Shown in pieces: positions 6,557 through 7,979 of a stretch of 7,979 nt of DNA. The notes beneath the pieces were generated by a model. It made no database searches and was not told the DNA's origin. It saw only the letters and a program-made list of their open reading frames with translations. Source of the stretch: Actinomycetes bacterium (lineage in GTDB: Bacteria; Actinomycetota; Actinomycetes; JAJYSQ01); the NCBI GenBank assembly GCA_021793495.1, contig JAJYSQ010000054.1, positions 1 to 7,979 on the forward strand, written 5' to 3'. Within the stretch, counting starts at the first letter, position 1; each line of letters opens with the position of its first letter. The position numbers and the translations under genes are program-made.

Positions 6557-6561
6557 AGCCC

Positions 6562-7788
6562 ATGACGACCCAGCCGATCCGCTCGATCCCCGCGCCCGTG
6601 ACCCGCCGGATGACCCGCCCGGCACCGGGGGGCCTGCTGCTGGCTGCCGTCTTCCTGATCGCGTTGAACCTCCGTGCCGGCATCGCCTCCATCCCCCCGC
6701 TCATCCCGGTGATCGAGACCGACCTGCACCTGTCCGGTGCAGCCGCCGGGGGGCTCACCGCGCTTCCGGTGCTGTGCATGGGGGTGTTTGCCCCCGTCGG
6801 CCAACGCCTGGCCCACCGGCTCGGGCGGGAGCAGACGATCACCATCGCGCTGGTCGCGCTCGTCGCTGGCCTCGCGATCCGGTGGGGCTCGGCACAGGTC
6901 GGCCTGCTCTACCTCGGCACGCTGGTCGCCGGGGTCGGCATCGCGATCATCGGCACCTTGCTGCCCGGCCTGGTCAAGGAGTTCTTCGCCGCCCGTTCCG
7001 GCGTCATCACCGGGATGTACATGTTCGCGATGATGGCCGGGGCCGCGGGAGCCTCCGCGCTGGCTGTGCCGCTGGCCCGGCTGACGGGCTCCTGGCCGGC
7101 CTCGTTGGCCGTATGGGCGGTGCTCGGGCTGGCCAGCCTCGTGCTGTGGGTCCTGGTGGCCGCCCGGGCGGCGCAGCGTTCGCCTCGCGAGAGGGCCCGG
7201 GTCCCGTCACCGCGGCTGCCGTGGCGCTCGGCGACCGCCTGGCTGCTCGCGGTCTACCTGGCCGTACAGTCCTGGGAGTTCTACAGCCAGCTGTCCTGGT
7301 TGCCCGCGAGCTACGAGGCTCACGGCTTCAGCGCCGGGCGCGCCGGACTGCTGCTGGCCGTCTACACCCTGGCGCAGATCGTGTCAGGCAGCGCAGGACC
7401 CGCGTTCAGCGACCGGGTGCGTGACCGTCGAGTGCTGTTGGCCGGGTTCGTCCTCGCCTCGGTGATCGCCCTCGCGGCGATCACCCTGGTTCCGATGGCC
7501 GCACCCTGGGTGTGGGTCACCCTGCTGGGCCTCGGCCAGGGCGCGGCCTTCTCGATCGCCCTGGTGTACCTGGTCGACTACGCCCGCGACCCGGCCACCT
7601 CGGCGCGGCTGACCGCGATGGCCTTCCTGGTCTCCTACTCGGTGGCCGCCATCGGACCGGCCGTCGTGGGGTACCTGCGTGACGTCACCGGCGGGTTCAC
7701 CGTGCCGTGGACGGTGCTGCTCGGCCTCTCGCTGGTCGAGCTCGCCCTGGTCTGGCCGCTGCGTCCCGGTCGGCAGGTCGGTCCGTGA
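6562..7788 (+). CDS. MFS transporter, CynX/NimT-like family
   Basis: This 408-residue protein has about 12 hydrophobic segments, near residues 24-45, 55-80, 92-110, 114-136, 148-170, 178-200, 222-241, 258-280, 290-310, 316-338, 348-371 and 380-398. The first helix reads FLIALNLRAGIASIPPLIPV, the LNLR-(A/P)-x-I-A-S signature of the CynX/NimT (cyanate/nitroimidazole) branch. The loop LAHRLGREQ (83-91) occupies the MFS loop 2-3 position, and SWEFYSQLSWLP (237-248) resembles the conserved start of the second half. Its location after an oxamate carbamoyltransferase module suggests transport of a small ureide or acid such as oxalurate, oxamate or allantoin, but this is inference only. The ATG at 6562 leaves about 23 residues before helix 1. 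It lacks a ribosome site; TTG 6520, GTG 6598 and ATG 6610 are in-frame alternatives. Its stop overlaps the next start by four bases. Confidence 0.87.
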   Translation: MTTQPIRSIPAPVTRRMTRPAPGGLLLAAVFLIALNLRAGIASIPPLIPVIETDLHLSGAAAGGLTALPVLCMGVFAPVGQRLAHRLGREQTITIALVALVAGLAIRWGSAQVGLLYLGTLVAGVGIAIIGTLLPGLVKEFFAARSGVITGMYMFAMMAGAAGASALAVPLARLTGSWPASLAVWAVLGLASLVLWVLVAARAAQRSPRERARVPSPRLPWRSATAWLLAVYLAVQSWEFYSQLSWLPASYEAHGFSAGRAGLLLAVYTLAQIVSGSAGPAFSDRVRDRRVLLAGFVLASVIALAAITLVPMAAPWVWVTLLGLGQGAAFSIALVYLVDYARDPATSARLTAMAFLVSYSVAAIGPAVVGYLRDVTGGFTVPWTVLLGLSLVELALVWPLRPGRQVGP

Positions 7789-7979
7789 CCACCGAGCGCT
7801 CCGGCCCGGCCCCGCCCGGGCAACCGTGGCCGCCGCCCAGCGGCGAGCAGCACCTGGTGCGCGCCAGCGGGTACGAGGCGGTGGTGGTCCAGGTGGGCGG
7901 CGGGCTGCGTCGGCTGCGCCACGACGGTTCCGACCTGGTCGCCGGGTACCCCATCGACGCGATCTGCGACGGCGGACGC
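7785..7979 (+). CDS. Aldose 1-epimerase-family protein, partial: N-terminus only
   Basis: These 65 codons are the start of a gene cut by the right edge. After a Pro-rich lead of about 18 residues, SGEQHLVRASGYEAVVVQVG leads into GGLRRLRHDG and DLVAGYPIDAICDGGR. The pattern of 'SGEQ' strand, 'A-VVEVGGGLR' strand and 'GYP-D--CDG(G/A)RG' is the usual N-terminus of bacterial aldose 1-epimerase-like (galactose mutarotase) beta-sandwich proteins, which interconvert sugar anomers. Catalytic His and Glu residues would lie beyond the window. The GTG start overlaps the transporter stop as GTGA, so the two are probably co-translated. A sugar epimerase is unexpected next to ureide genes. Either it marks a change of function along the operon, or it acts on another substrate. 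Confidence 0.8.
   Translation, partial: MTTERSGPAPPGQPWPPPSGEQHLVRASGYEAVVVQVGGGLRRLRHDGSDLVAGYPIDAICDGGR

Noticed and set aside
6007..6561. Upstream extension of the transporter frame into allG
   Set aside because: The residues are Arg/Gly-rich shadow of allG. The MFS protein needs only the part from about 6562.
5033..6625. 530-residue open frame on the minus strand
   Set aside because: It is antisense to allG with shadow-type composition and no recognisable motif.

Overview
This is a very GC-rich window (roughly 70% or more by eye). Third codon positions are strongly G/C, GTG starts are common and genes overlap by 4 bases, all of which point to a high-GC actinobacterium. I cannot name the genus. 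No rRNA, tRNA, insertion sequence, CRISPR array or phage gene is visible. The high GC produces many long false reading frames antisense to, or upstream of, the real genes.

Left side, minus strand (1-2313): the N-terminal part of an NCS2 (uracil/xanthine type) permease runs off the left edge. It is separated by a 278-base non-coding gap from a complete PucR-family transcriptional regulator. Both point leftwards.

Divergent control region (2314-2394): only 81 bases separate the regulator from the rightward operon. It contains a perfect 6+6 dyad with a 3-base spacer. This overlaps a -10-like hexamer set at the distance expected for leaderless transcription of the regulator. A second inverted repeat directly abuts the dyad.

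Right side, plus strand (2395-7979): three genes overlapping by 4 bases encode homologues of the E. coli subunits AllH (YlbF, DUF2877), AllF (FdrA) and AllG (YlbE, DUF1116). Recent work on E. coli assigned these three to oxamate carbamoyltransferase, the enzyme that phosphorolyses oxalurate to oxamate and carbamoyl phosphate in anaerobic allantoin use. A 107-base gap with two GC-rich hairpins follows. Then come a CynX/NimT-type MFS transporter and, overlapping its stop codon by 4 bases, the start of an aldose 1-epimerase-like gene cut by the right edge.

Together the window looks like a purine/ureide-nitrogen locus: a nucleobase permease, a PucR-type regulator and an oxalurate/oxamate carbamoyltransferase module, with a possible dedicated transporter. 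The carbamate kinase that would turn carbamoyl phosphate into ATP is not in the window. The most unusual local feature is a seven-copy, in-frame 9-base tandem repeat encoding Ala-Ala-Thr inside the AllH-like gene.
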